Assembly (NCBI GenBank): GCA_032871835.1
Contig: CM065297.1
Coordinates: forward strand, 88,247,052-88,311,051
DNA: 64,000 nucleotides
Origin: Dipteronia dyeriana
Taxonomy: Eukaryota > Streptophyta > Magnoliopsida > Sapindales > Sapindaceae
Reading direction: 5' to 3'
Shown one piece after another: positions 43,887 to 55,456 of this stretch. The notes below the pieces were generated by a model. That model saw only the letters and a list, made by a program, of their open reading frames with translations, had not been told where the DNA came from and searched no databases. Positions within the stretch are counted from its first letter, which is position 1; every line of letters begins with the position of its first letter. Position numbers and translations under genes: made by a program.

Positions 43887-46858
43887 TCAAGGTTGCGAGG
43901 ACTTTGAGCCTTTGCCAATACTCGGATCTGGCACCATCTCGTACTCACGAAGCAGGCTCTCATTAGATGGCCAAGTAATATCATCGACAATATCATCCCT
44001 CCATTGGCTGTAATCTTCACCCGGGACTGGCCTGACATCCGGGACTACACCCTTAACAGACTCTTGACTTGCGTAAAAAGTCGAGAGAGAATGCTCGGAC
44101 GGAATCTCTAAATGCATAAGATGGGGCTCTTTTCCTTGACTACGATAGTATCCTCTCCATTCCTTCATCTAAATCTGAAAAGATTCCAAGGACCGGTCTA
44201 CATGGTGTTTGATTGACAAGTCCCAATTAGCAAGGGCTTTCTCGGTCGCCCTATTCTTGACTTTGAAGAACTCGCCGAACGAAACTAGCCTACGTTGAAA
44301 TTCCCGAAGAAGTAGGGCATCGTAAGCAGGGGATCTTTTAAAACGATCTACATCTTGGACTTCCAGTTCCAACCTGGCCTCTCGGGAAAGGGATTCAACT
44401 ATCAGCACTTGGCGCTCCAAATCTTCAATTTTTTGGTCATACGCCGACTTCGCCTGCTCCGCCTCCTGTTCGGCCTTAAGCATGGATTCTTCAGCAGAAG
44501 AAAGAAGATTTTGAAGCGATGCAACCTTCTCCTCTGCCAGAGATGCCTTGTCAGTGGTCTGCAAATATCTGTACGGAGCCGACCTCCTGCTGATAAGCCT
44601 GCTCAGCTCGAGCACGACCTTCCTCACTCGCTTTCAGCTGAGCCTCCAGACGCCTTATCCGGTCAGCTTGACATTGCTGCGTCTGAACAAGCTCAGCAAA
44701 TTCGGCCACCATATGTAAAAGAATATTAAGAAATCCAACAGAAGTAAAACAATAAAGGAGTCAGAATTAACTGAGTCAGATTTAACTTACATAAGATGCA
44801 CCGTTGAAAACGTTTTGGAGACGTTCGGTCAAGAACCATCTCTAAAACTGCTCCAGCGGTCCTCCCCGATATAAGCCAGACCGGAGGACATCTCCTGTAG
44901 CATATCCTAGGGAGAAAGGAATAAAGTAACCCCCGAGGGTTCAGCTCCCAGATTTCCAAACTCGGGGTAGGAGAAGCCCTATTCGGCTCTAAGGATGGAC
45001 CCTCGAAGGTTCAGCCCCTATATCTCCAACTTCAGGGGTAGAAGAAGCCCTACTTGGTTCTGAAGTGGTTTCATCTACTGATGCTCCAGCACCAACACTC
45101 GAGGAAATCTCATCCGTAACATCTTCGTCGCTGGAATCAATGAATGCGACTACCCGAGGAATTTTGAGAGGACAAGATGGCGAACTAACTGCCTTTCGCT
45201 TCTCACCCCGAGAAAGGTGGAAGTTAAGATCAGCAGCCGGATCTTCCTGCTTATCGTCCCTAAAAAACTCAAAGAATTCGGCGCCAGCAGGCACTTGATC
45301 CGTCATGACATTACCACCGTCGCCAGTAGGCTCTTCACCTGGACCCTCATACTGCTTCTCCCTATTTTCAGGCAGTTGGGCGTCAGTCGGTTCATCTTGG
45401 ACAATGGACCAGCAAGATCGTGAGTAGAAGGCTGAACACCCCGATCAAAGCACTCGGGAATTTGCTCAGCAGTATCAGTTTCCTCATCGGGCTCGGGTGG
45501 AGCAATACCCTCATCGCCCTGGCGGGAAGCTTCCTTCCTACTCGCTTGTAGAATCGCCTTCACCTGGCGAGCCTGAAGATCGCTGACAACGTCCGTATCA
45601 AACACTAAAAAAATAAAATAAAATAAAATAATAATAATTATTACTTGTTAGAAAAAGAAAAAAATAATAATGATGAAAAGCTGAGAAATACAACAGAAAG
45701 GCGCCGGGTTACTTACATCGCCTGCGATGGCCCGAAATCTGTCTGAAGAAGCCAAGCTTTATCAAGTCATCCTCTTTGAAAAGATAGCTCTTGCTCCTCT
45801 TTTCCAGAGTACGAACTGCTGCCCGAGTCAGCCTCTTCACCTCTGAATCACAATAGTTAATTGTTTTCTTGTTCCACACTTCGGGGGAACAGAAGAAGCG
45901 GGGAACACTCAACAGCATGTGAGAATCCCCAGATCGAACAGTGATATCGAGCCCGAGAGCCCCTCCAGCAAAAAACCAACTGTTCTTCCAAAATTTGTTG
46001 GATGTAGGGAATCCCTATATGAAACCCTTCTTTTTCGAGTCATCAGAAGAATCAACCCCCCGATTCACCTTGGCTTCTTTGGGGACCCAACCGTCCGAAG
46101 AAGTAGATGCAAGGAAATAGGTCCCCGTTCTGCTAACCTGCCTCAGCGTAAAGAAGTGCCTGATTTCATTCGAGGAAGGTGGCGAAAGGTTCATTCGACT
46201 GAACATGTGCCATAGACATATCAAGGCTTTGTAACTATTCGGGGCCAACTGAGCTGGGGCTATCCCTGCCTCAGCCAAAAACCAGGCAATAAAAGGCTGA
46301 AGGGTAACTGTGACGCCGCAGCAAAGCATCGATCTGTAAATCGCGACCATGCCCTCAGGAGGATTCCATACGGCTTTATCCCCCGCTGGAACCAAAGTGA
46401 CTGAGTCGGGCAAGTCGAATCGGGAGCGGTATTTTTCTATCTCAGTTGGCATGACCACGTTCGGCTCAATATCAAAGCCACTCGGGGCGAGTGTCAGAAA
46501 ATGAAAGATGAGACGCCCTGTATACTTCATCAACGTCGCCCTCGTTAACAGTCTGTTCTCTAGTCTGAACGCTGCTTGAGCAGTGCTTGTATACCTTACT
46601 TGTGCTCTGATGTTTACCCATCATTTGAGAAGATACCCAGTGATCAGAAATATCATAATCAGATCTAGATGGAGAACTCGATACAGGGCTGAAAGTGACG
46701 TCAGGGTGAAGCTCAGAAACATCAACCTCTAAAAATAGAGGTTCATCTATTGGGATATCCCCCAGTAATCGTTTAATACAAGATACTAACTGGAAATCCC
46801 CACGCTCTGATGCATCAAAACCGATTTTAAAGAGATGATGGCGGGAAGATGGCCCTAT
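43887..46858 (-). pseudogene. Antisense gene of element B (putative gypsy-type transposon domain protein)
   Basis: Partner of the gene at 21634-24576. The start codon is lost (ATA at 46856-46858 where A has ATG). The conserved domain is at 46015-46533 (LPDSVTLVPAGDKAVWNPP, FIAWFLAEAGIAPAQLAPNS, EIRHFFTLRQVSRTGTYF), followed by 45709-45918, which keeps a 12-residue stretch missing in A. The intron at 45605-45716 leads into FDTDVVSDLQARQVKAILQA (45303-45605). An acidic segment (44989-45306) and a coiled-coil C-terminus (44169-44627, then 43887-44168 after one stop) complete it. The C-terminal half is better preserved here than in A. Confidence 0.76.
45605..45716 (-). other. Intron in the antisense gene of element B
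   Basis: 112 bp with GTAAGT donor and a TTTTTTAG acceptor at the same codon position as the 68-bp intron in element A. The extra length is AT-rich (TTATT and TTTTA repeats). Confidence 0.75.
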
Positions 46859-47334
46859 TAAAACTAACCTTGAATTGAGAACTGATACAAGATCTTCAAG
46901 CGAAGAATCGCGAACTTCTGGATAAGTAAATCTGAGGTTAAAGAAATTTCTACTGAATTTTTAAGAATAAACCAACAATGTATCAGCGAAGAATTTAAAG
47001 ATGAGACGGCACGAAACCCTAGGACTTCAAAGCGGGAAAAAATTTATAACAAAACTCGATGACTTAGGCGGCGCTTGGGGAAACGTAAAAATCATTTTTC
47101 ATAAATGATATTGAAAAACGAAAGACGGAGGACGCGTGTCAAAACAGGAAGTAGCCCTCAACCGTCAGAACTTCAAAACGTCACTATCATTTAAGATCTC
47201 GCGTGATGAAGCGAATCGAAATTACAGAGTCACCATTAAGACACGCCATAACGACAAGATGGCTATTCTGACGAGAGAAAATTAAGATGATTAAAATACT
47301 CTTGCCCGAAAAAAATTTTCTTGATAAAAATATT

Positions 47335-47346
47335 TTAAAGGGGTAT
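47335..47346 (+). other. Element B polypurine tract
   Basis: TTTTAAAGGGGTAT-type sequence directly before the TGTCGTATG LTR start, matching the tract of element A. Confidence 0.78.
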
Positions 47347-48223
47347 TGTCGTATGTAAATGTTACCAAGCATACACGTCATTGACAGGAAGGAAAAAATA
47401 GCCAGGTGGACACCTAAATGTGCATTCGGGAAATATCCTGTAAGGCATCATTAAAGAGAAGAAAGCACGAGTAAGCATATATTGAATAAAACCTACTCGG
47501 GATCATTTAACAGCACTCGGGACTGGTTAATCAACGCCTTCACTCGGGCTCAAACGGTACTACTCGAGACCATTAGGTATTACTCTTACTCGGGAATAAA
47601 TACGACTCGAGTAAGAACTTGGCGCTTATTTCATACGGATCAAGTCATTAAATACGCGACAAAATATATCAGGAAGGAATCCCAAATAAAATAGAGCATT
47701 AAATTAGAAGAGTCCCCAATCAGGAAACAACTTGATTTCTTTACGAAGACTACATTCTTATAAGGAAACAAGTCCAAATTGAACTGCACTACTAGAATCT
47801 CGCTCAATTTCCATAAGGGACTCCGAAACAGGAAAGAAGACAAATCGACCTCAAGAAAGTAACCGAATCACAATTAAATACAAAGATCCTGTATTACTTG
47901 TACAAGGCAGATTAGGATTCTATAAACATATAAATAAACCCATAATCTCGTTCAGAAAAGATATAGGCAATATAGCATACAACAATTATAGTAAAGATAG
48001 AGAGGAAAAAGAGAGATCGAGAGCTTGTAAAACATCTTATTCTCTTAGTGGATTTTGGCTTGGTTGATCTTTCAACCACCCGTGGATGTTTCTCTGGCCA
48101 TCTGAGTTTTACCACGTAAAACTTGTCTTTATTACTCTCTCTGCATCTCTTTCTCTTTGATTCAATAGCCGAAATCCAATTCTTGTTGACTTTTCTGGCA
48201 TAATCCAGAAATCGACGTCAACA
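47347..48223 (+). repeat. Element B 3' LTR
   Basis: 877 bp, TG...CA ends intact (TGTCGTATG to GTCAACA). It carries the stem motif at 48077-48121 and about 20 bp missing from the 5' LTR. Confidence 0.93.
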
Positions 48224-48228
48224 ATAAG
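48224..48228. repeat. Element B target-site duplication, right copy
   Basis: ATAAG, identical to 35857-35861. Confidence 0.88.
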
Positions 48229-48539
48229 GATTATGGTTCTATGCACATATAAATAGACCCATAATCTCATTGTAAGAGGGAGAGAACAAATATACAGAAA
48301 AAATAACTAGAAGGGAGGGGCAAAAGAGATCGAGTGGTGTAATTCTTTATTTCAATAGTAGATTTTGCTCGATTGTTTATTCAACTACCCGTGGACGTTT
48401 CTCCGATCACCAGAGTTTTACCACGTAAACTCGTGTTTTATTAATTTCAACTTGCATTCTCTTTCTCTTTCTCTGTGACAGGTCATAATCAAATCCAACA
48501 TTGTTGACTTTCTCATCCATCGAGAAAGCGACATCAACA
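48229..48539 (+). repeat. Element C 5' LTR, downstream part
   Basis: It resumes exactly where the upstream part ended: the catataaatagacccataatctc block aligns with the TATA region of B. The stem motif is at 48384-48430, and the LTR ends ATCAACA. A primer-binding-like TGCCGCTAGAAGGAGG follows at 48542-48557. Confidence 0.84.
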
Positions 48540-48582
48540 ACTGCCGCTAGAAGGAGGGGCGAACCTCCGATTTGATTAAGCA

Positions 48583-50627
48583 ATGGTTGGTAGCAAAAGC
48601 AGAAAAAGTTCTGGGGATATCCGAAAATCTCTAGATAATGCTCATATAGGCGAGAGTACACGAGATCCCACCACAACCGCCGATAACCAACTAGCACCCC
48701 TTGCTGGTATCCAACAAATCCCTCATACCAGTAAGGACATAGCACATCATTTCCACGAGGCACTGTAACATCTGCTGACGGGCGCGGCGAGAGAAGGAAT
48801 AGACCTATTGGCTACAAAAAAAGGTGCATCCATCAAACCATCCACCGATAAGGCTCCGTTCGGTTATAGTTGGGTAGGAACCAGATGTACCAGCAGCTGT
48901 TTGGAACTTAGATCAAATCAATCAATCTGGGGGTGTAACACTCAACTAGGACAGGGATCGTGAAATGCTCGAAGAAGGACGACCACTTTAAAGGCAGAGT
49001 CACGGTCAGATGGCCAATGATAGATACAGTAAATGTGATCGGTACAGGAATCGGTCATCGTCATCAGAGGATAGCGATTGATACCATCGTAAACGTCGTC
49101 ATAGAACCATACGCCTGTAAGGATTATTCCATGAGACTTGAGAACAGAGCGAAGAGGGGCTGAAAATGGGTATGACGATCATCTGACAGTTTAACCATCA
49201 TTGAGAACTGGTGGGGGACAGAGATGTTATGATTCAGAGCCTGACTTGAGAAGTCGAAAACAACATGCGTCAAATGGACGCGTTGATTAGGCGATATGGA
49301 TATAATGAGTTGTGTGATGATGATTCTGATAGTCCTTTTACCAGGGACATCCTGTGAGCCCCATTCCTAGAAAGGTTCAAGATGCAACACGTGGAATAGT
49401 TCAAGAAGGATATAGATCCTAAAGAACGCATTAGACGATATAAAAGTGCTATGGCTCAGTATGCCCATAGCGACCCTTTGCAGTGTCTCAATTTTCCACA
49501 AACTCTCAGAGACACAGGCTCGAGATGGTTTTGAAGATTGCCTCTGGCAAGTATTGGAAGTTTCGGTGAATTGAGCAGAAGCTTTTCAAGACAATTCTTA
49601 GGCAATGTGCACAGGAAAAAGTCAGCCTCTTACCTTTCTCAGCTAAAGCAAGGGAAGGAAGAGTCAGTGAAGAAATACCTAGGGAGATTTGGCCAGACGG
49701 TCTCAGACATTGGCAGTGCAAATGAAGAAGCAATAATTACTGCATTCATAAAAAACCTGCAGAATGGATGACTGTCTTTTGACCTAAGACGGGCTCGTCT
49801 AACCAGATATGCAGATATGATGGATATGACTGGAGGATATGCTTTAGCCGAGGAAGAGGAATTAGCAACAGGAGGTTGCTACATATATGGAGGGAGACCA
49901 GAACAAAAAGAGGCCGAGTCAAATGCACAAAACCATAAAAGAAAACAAAAAGGCAATAACAAAGAAAGAAGCAATGACCAGGTAAGTGGGCGTAATGTTG
50001 ACCAGACCACGGAAAAGTTGGGGAAAATACAAGAACTACACCCCTCTCCGAAAAAATAGGAAAAAATCATGGCAATACTAGAAGAAAAGATTTTGGTGAA
50101 GGAGCCACATCGACAATCTCAATTTTCTCGGTGAGACAAGACAAAATAATACAGATTCCATAAGGAAACCGACCATGAGACCTCCAAATGTTACCAGCTT
50201 AGAGATTATATAGAGACCCTCATTCGGGAAGGACACCTGCAAGATATAATCCTGAAGAAAGATGAGAAGTCAGAAACAAATAAAGAAACCAAGGCAGATC
50301 ATAATTATGGTAGGAACAAAATGGCCAGTCCCGAGGCGAATGAAGTAATACAAACTATCTTCGGAGGACCATCAACTGGGAGAAGTAACCGGGAGCTGAC
50401 TCAAGAAATTCGAGAAGTGGTAGAGGCAAGGCAGAATTTTGATGTCAACTCCGTCGAACCAGACCCGAAAGAATAAAGGAAATATGAGAGCCGATAATAT
50501 TCACAGAGGCCGATTCACATGAGGTCCATGTCCGACCAAATGATGTCAAGGTCATAAGTGCCCGAATTTTTGCCACAGAGAAGTCAGGAGAATTTTAGTA
50601 GACAATGGCAGTTCGGCAGACATTCTT
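48583..50627 (+). pseudogene. Element C gag and start of protease, heavily decayed
   Basis: Recognisable pieces follow the gag of A and B: MVGSKSRKSSGDIRKSLD at the start, LASIGSFGELSRSFSRQFL and VHRKKSASYLSQLKQGKEES (49538-49771), then GGYALAEEEELATGGCYIYGG. Many stops and shifts separate them. Near 50140-50200 the zinc-knuckle region is visible, and at 50590-50627 the protease box (DNGSSADIL) begins and is cut off by the SIRE-like element. It cannot code. Confidence 0.82.
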
Positions 50628-50824
50628 AAAATTGGTAATCTATCGAATTAAAATCTATTGCATGTTGTTATTGTTTTATATTGTTGTCTTTTATTTGAAC
50701 ACTGAGTAGAATGGGGTAGAATTGATAATATTGATTAATTCGTAAAATTGGTAATCTATCGAATTAAAACTTATCCCCCCCCCCCCTTTCAAGGTTATAG
50801 ACACACACTTTCTAGGGAATTTCA
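50628..50824 (+). repeat. SIRE-like 5' LTR remnant with internal duplication
   Basis: Only the last part of the LTR is present. It starts with aaaattggtaatctatcg, which in the 3' LTR lies about 94 bp downstream of the tattgcgtgttgttattg box, yet here it precedes that box and then occurs again at 50743. This implies a tandem duplication of about 120 bp, cut by the junction with element C. It contains a run of 12 C, against 24 in the 3' LTR. Confidence 0.8.
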
Positions 50825-50826
50825 AT

Positions 50827-50841
50827 TGGTATCAAAATTGG
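50827..50841 (+). other. SIRE-like primer-binding site
   Basis: TGGTATCAAAATTGG, two bases after the LTR end; its first eight bases match the complement of initiator-Met tRNA used by most plant copia elements. Confidence 0.7.
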
Positions 50842-50959
50842 TGCCTAGATATACTTAGGTGATCCTTGCTCTCTATGTGTCTTACTTAGTGCATTTAGTT
50901 TGATTGTTTTCTTTTTGTGTGACATTACATTTGCATTACATCCATTACCCTCAAACACT

Positions 50960-52740
50960 ATGAGTGGAAACGGAAATAGTCATGAGGGAGCTTTAAGCAC
51001 AAGACCCCCTTTGCCCAATGAGGTGAATTATGCTTTTTGGAAGGGCAACATGGAAGCCTTTCTTTGCCAAATAGATGACCGTGCTTGGATGGCTATTGAA
51101 GATGGGTATATTCCTCCAACAATGACCAATGACGATGGTGTTGAAGCTCTTAAGCCCAAGTCTAGTTGGAGTACTCAAGAATTTGAAGCATCCAAGTGGA
51201 ACAACAAGGCCATGCATGCCATCCTTTGTGCCATGGACGATAATCAATACAAGTTGGTCCAAAACACTAGGATTACAAAAGAGGCTTAGGACATTCTTTT
51301 AACGGCACAGGAGGGAACCGAGGTAGTCAAGGACTCAAAGCTCCAAGTCTTCCAAATGCAATTTGAGATGATTAGGATAGAGGAGCATGAATGCTTCAAT
51401 GACTTTCAAGTGAAGTTGATGGATATTGTCAACCAAAGTCATCAACTTGGTGACCCCTATTAGGATAGGAGAGTCAAGCAAAAAATTATGAGGTCACTTT
51501 CGTCAAGGTTCGAATCAAAGGTGACGGCACTTGAAGAGAATAGTGATTACAAGAATATGAAGCCAAGTGAAGTCATTGGAAGACTTCTAGCTTATGAGTC
51601 AAGATGGAACACCACACCCATACCTCCGAAGAAGCAAAAGAGCATTGGCTTGAAGATCACCAATGTTGAAGAAGAGGAGGAGGACTCGGATGAAGAAATG
51701 GCCCTCATGGTTAAAAGATTCAAGAAATTCATGAAGTTTGAGAGGAAAGGATTTGGGTCCAAGGGAAAGGAAGTGAAAAAGAAAAACCCTTTCAAGAAAA
51801 TGGAAAAATCTCAAGAAAGTGACTCCAAGAAGGGGATTCAATGCTATGAATGCAGTGGCTTTGGTTACATTGCTCCAGAATATGCAAATTTGAAGAAAAC
51901 GAAGAAGGGGAAGGCCATGGCGGCCATTTGGAGTGATAGTGAAGACTTACAAGAGGAAGAAAAATCATCGGATGATGAAGATAGAGTTGCAAACTTTATT
52001 GCCTTCATGACATCACATAATGGCAAGGAAGTTGTGAGTGATAAGGAAGAAGTAGATGACTCTAGTGATGAGAGCACCTTTTCTAACTCTAGGTTTGAGA
52101 TTGATGAGGAAACGAACTATGTAGACTTCATGAAGTTTTTTTGAAAAGTCTAGATTTAAAAAGAGGAAGGAGATTCAAGAGTTGAAAAAAGAGAATCTAG
52201 AGTTGACTTTGAAGATAACTCATTTAAGTGAGAAAGTAAAGGGTGGAAAAGAGTTATAAGAGAGCTTGAAATTGGAGCTTGTGATCACTAAGAAGAGTGA
52301 CGAGAACTTGAAGATTGAGCTTACGTAAGCAAAAGAATTGGTTGCCAAGATGACATCCAAAACCGAGAAACTTGACAAGATGTTATCATGTGGGAAGAGT
52401 CCTAGTGATAAAACAGGCTTAGGATATGTGGAAGGCAAGGATGCTACTTCTTTGAAAAAGATAATCTTTGTCAAGAGTCAAGAGGATGAAGAGGTTCAAG
52501 GTTCACACCAACAAATGAGATCGAATGAAGTTAGAGAATCATCAAAGCAAGCTCAAATGAAGGCTCAAACAAAGTCTCAAGCTAAAGCTCATCCACCAAA
52601 AGCTAGAGCTCAACAAACAAGACCTCAACTTCCAAGAAGCTTTCAAAGTCAACAAAGGATTCTTCACCCACGACCAAGAAGGGAAGTTAATCCGGTTCAA
52701 CCACAATGGATGTTTCAAAGAAAGGATTTGGCTCAACACT
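50960..52740 (+). pseudogene. SIRE-like gag
   Basis: It starts at ATG 50960 (MSGNGNSHEGALSTRPPLP). The UBN2/DUF4219-type core has FWKGNMEAFLCQIDDRAWMAI and KWNNKAMHAILCAMDDNQY. A TAG at 51287-51289 interrupts where tryptophan is expected. It continues at 51488-52144 (KIMRSLSSRFESKVTALEE, SEVIGRLLAYESRW). The zinc knuckle (QCYECSGFGYIAPEY, about 51837-51885) has lost its His and last Cys, both explained by single transitions to Tyr. The C-terminal charged region continues to 52740 with further stops. Confidence 0.85.
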
Positions 52741-52873
52741 AAAGGACAACTCAAAGGAGAGGGAAGTCTTCCATGCTTGCACAAGGATATGGTATGAATT
52801 CTTACTTTACTCCTATTTGTCATTATTGTTGTGTTGAAGGTCAAAAAGACTGAATTATTTTAATTTTATTAAG

Positions 52874-53449
52874 TTGTGTCGTTTTGAAAGCATGATTGAG
52901 AAGAATATGCTTAGAAGAGCCAAAATGCAGGCACCTAGGAATTTTAGAGAAAATGAACCCATGGCTCCTAGGAATAGTAATAATTCATCTATATGGACTA
53001 GAAGGGATGAATATTATTGTCATGTGGCTCAAGTAGCCTTGAAAACCAAAGCCATCAATACTTGATACCTTGATAGCGGGTGTTCTAGGTACATGACCAG
53101 AAACAAGAGTTTCTTTGAAACTCTTATGATGGAGGATGATGGATTTATCACCTTTGGTGATGGTTCTCGTAAGAAGGTTTTAGGAAAAGGAAACATATCC
53201 ATCCCCGGTTTTCCCTCATTGCCCAATGCTTTTTATGTAGGTGGCTTGCAAGCCAATCTTATTAGCATATCACATTTAAGTGATGAAGGGCTTTCGGTTA
53301 TGTTTGGCAAAGTTGATTGCTCTATCCTAAGAGAAGATGGACAAGTTCTATTGAAAGACAAGAGATCAAGTGACAATTGTTATCGTATTGATTCCAATGA
53401 CATCTCTTGTAATTTGTCTAGTTGTGATCAAGTTGAAATCAAAGGTTAG
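52874..53449 (+). pseudogene. SIRE-like protease region
   Basis: A TGA ends the first frame at 53063-53065 where a Trp codon is expected; directly after it comes YLDSGCSRYMTRNKSFF, the copia aspartic protease box DSG. The frame 53093-53449 continues with ITFGDGSRKKVLGKGNI and GLQANLISISHLSDEGLSV. The protease would cleave the polyprotein. Confidence 0.82.
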
Positions 53450-54420
53450 GTCATATGAATTTCAAAGCCTTGAAAGTTCTTGAGAGGTTGAATGTTATGA
53501 GAGGCCTTCTTAAGTTTGGAAATAGGATTGAGGGAGTGTGTGGACCGTGTCAACAAGGAAAGCAAACAAAGAGTGTGTATAAAAAGGGTAAGTATCTTGC
53601 CACCAAGGAGCCACTAGAGCTTTTTCATATGGACCTTATGGGTCCCATGCAAACCGAGAGTCTCGGTGGCAAGAGGTATATCTTTATGTGTGTTGATGAT
53701 TTTTCTAGATTTACATGGACCTACTTTCTTAGAGTAAAATCTGAAACTTTTGAAATTTTTAAAAAGTTTTGCACTAAAATTCAAAATGAAAAGGATTCTC
53801 ACATAAAATGCATTAAGAGAATTAAGAGTGATCATAGAAGAGAATTTGAAAATGTTTGTTTTGAAATTTTTTATGATAGTCTTGGAATCACCCATGAGTT
53901 CTCAGCACCTCGAACTCCTCAACAAAATGGAGTTGTAGAGAGAAAGAATAGGGTCCTCCAAGAGATGGCTTGTGTGATGTTGTTTAGCAACAATGTTCCT
54001 AGGAATCTTTGGGCCGAGGCAGTGAATACAACTTGTTATATAGGAAATAGAGTGTTTTTAAGGCCCGGTACTAGGCAAACCTCTTATGAATTATGGAAGG
54101 GAAGGAAGCCAAATGTTAATTACTTCCACTCATTTGGAAGCAAGTGCTACATTCTAAATGACTGTGATCAACTTGGAAAGTTTGATGCTAAAAGTGATGA
54201 GAGAATTTTCATTGGCTATGCCCTAAATAGTAAGGCCTATAGAGTGTTTAATTTGAAGACACAAAGTTTTATGGAATCATCAAATATGATCATAGATGAT
54301 TATAGGCCTAAGGTTAGTAACCATGATGAGGAAATTAGTATGGTTGATGATTCTCCATTGGAGAAGATTGGTGAGACTTCAAGTGATGAAAAGTCAAATC
54401 TTGAGAAAGAGGTCTCTTAA
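53436..54420 (+). pseudogene. SIRE-like integrase
   Basis: The HHCC region begins with NQRLGHMNFKALKVL; the leading Trp is a TGA and the first zinc His is Asn. CGPCQQGKQTK supplies the two cysteines. The core has LFHMDLMGPM (Asp), IKRIKSDHRREFEN (Asp) and APRTPQQNGVVERKNR (Glu), so the DDE residues are retained. The SIRE-type C-terminus runs to TAA 54418-54420. Confidence 0.88.
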
Positions 54421-55456
54421 TTTCTTGATAAAGATTCTACCTTGGACTCTAAGGAACATGCTCATTGGGTAAGACATCTTCACAACAAGAGTGACATCAT
54501 TGGAGATGTGAATAAAGGTGTTAGGACTAGGCATCAATTAAAAAATCAAATTAGCTATACTTGCTGCACCTTTAAAATTGAACCCCAAAAGGTTGATGAA
54601 GCTTTAAGTGATGAGTTTTGGGTTCTTGCTATGCAAGAAGAGCTAAATCAATTTGAAATAAATAAGGTTTGGTCTCTAGTTCCTAAGCCTAAGAATGCTA
54701 ATTTGATAGGCACTAAGTGGGTCTATAGGAATAAATCCGATGAGGATGGCCACATTGTGCAGAACAAGGCTAGACTTGTGGCACAAGGGTACTCACATAT
54801 TGAGGGTATCGACTTTGAGGAGACTTTTGTTCCCGTTACCCGATTAGAGTCCATTAGGCTTCTCTTATCCATTTCTTGTACACAAGTTTAAATTGCATCA
54901 AATAGATGTTAAGAGTGCCTTCCTAAATGGCTTCTTGCAAGAGGAAGTGTTTGTTGAGCAACCCAAGGGGTTTTTGGATCCATATCACCCCAATCATGTT
55001 TATCGTCTAAAAAAGACTCTATATGGGCTGAAACAAGCATCAAGGGCTTGGTATGAGCGTCTCACTCTTTATCTTGTTGACAATGGCTACTCTAGAGGAA
55101 GTGTTGACAAGATTTTGTTCATCAAGTGTACTAAAGATGAGCTATTCATAGCTCAAATTTATGTTAATGACATCGTTTTTGGTTCCATAAACAACTTGAA
55201 ATTTAAACAATTTGTTGATGTCATGAATCATGAGTTTGAAATGAGCATGGTTGGTGAACTCAATTATTTCCTAGGCTTGCAAATCAAGTATATGCATGAT
55301 TGGATCTTTATATCCCAAGTTAAATATGCCAAGAACCTAGTGAAGAAATTTGGCCTTGAGAATGCCAAGCATTGTGACACACCTATGAGTACCACATTAA
55401 ACTTAGCAAGGATGCTAGTGGAAAAAGTGTGGATCAAAGTCTATATCGTGGCATGA
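54421..55456 (+). pseudogene. SIRE-like reverse transcriptase, YVND active site
   Basis: The first frame (54442-54891) has [25 protein letters not shown] start and [23 protein letters not shown] and [18 protein letters not shown]. It shifts at 54892 to 54893-55456 with [35 protein letters not shown] and the catalytic box YVND in place of YVDD (AAT at 55165-55167). Loss of the first Asp would abolish polymerase activity. Confidence 0.88.

Larger units (their letters stand above)
35862..48223 (+). mobile_element. Element B: Tat-lineage Ty3/gypsy LTR retrotransposon
   Basis: LTRs of 857 and 877 bp (35862-36718, 47347-48223) flank a 12.4-kb element read on the plus strand, with the same gene order as element A and its own antisense gene. 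The 5-bp duplication ATAAG is perfect. It sits in the 5' LTR of element C and lies inverted relative to element A. Gag-pol has many stops and frameshifts, so it cannot move unaided. Confidence 0.94.
35329..50627 (+). mobile_element. Element C: older Tat-lineage element, split by B and truncated
   Basis: A third related LTR retrotransposon begins at 35329 (TGTTATATAAAT...). Its 5' LTR is interrupted after 35861 by element B and resumes at 48229, ending at 48539 with ATCAACA. A primer-binding site, a decayed gag and the start of protease follow to 50627, where the sequence abruptly becomes the SIRE-like element. The rest of pol and the 3' LTR are missing. Rejoining the two LTR parts by position gives about 844 bp, close to the LTR lengths of A and B. 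Confidence 0.85.

Noticed and set aside
49000..50600. Reading the decayed gag after element B as part of element B
   Set aside because: Element B ends at its 3' LTR with the ATAAG duplication; the gag belongs to element C, whose LTR resumes at 48229.
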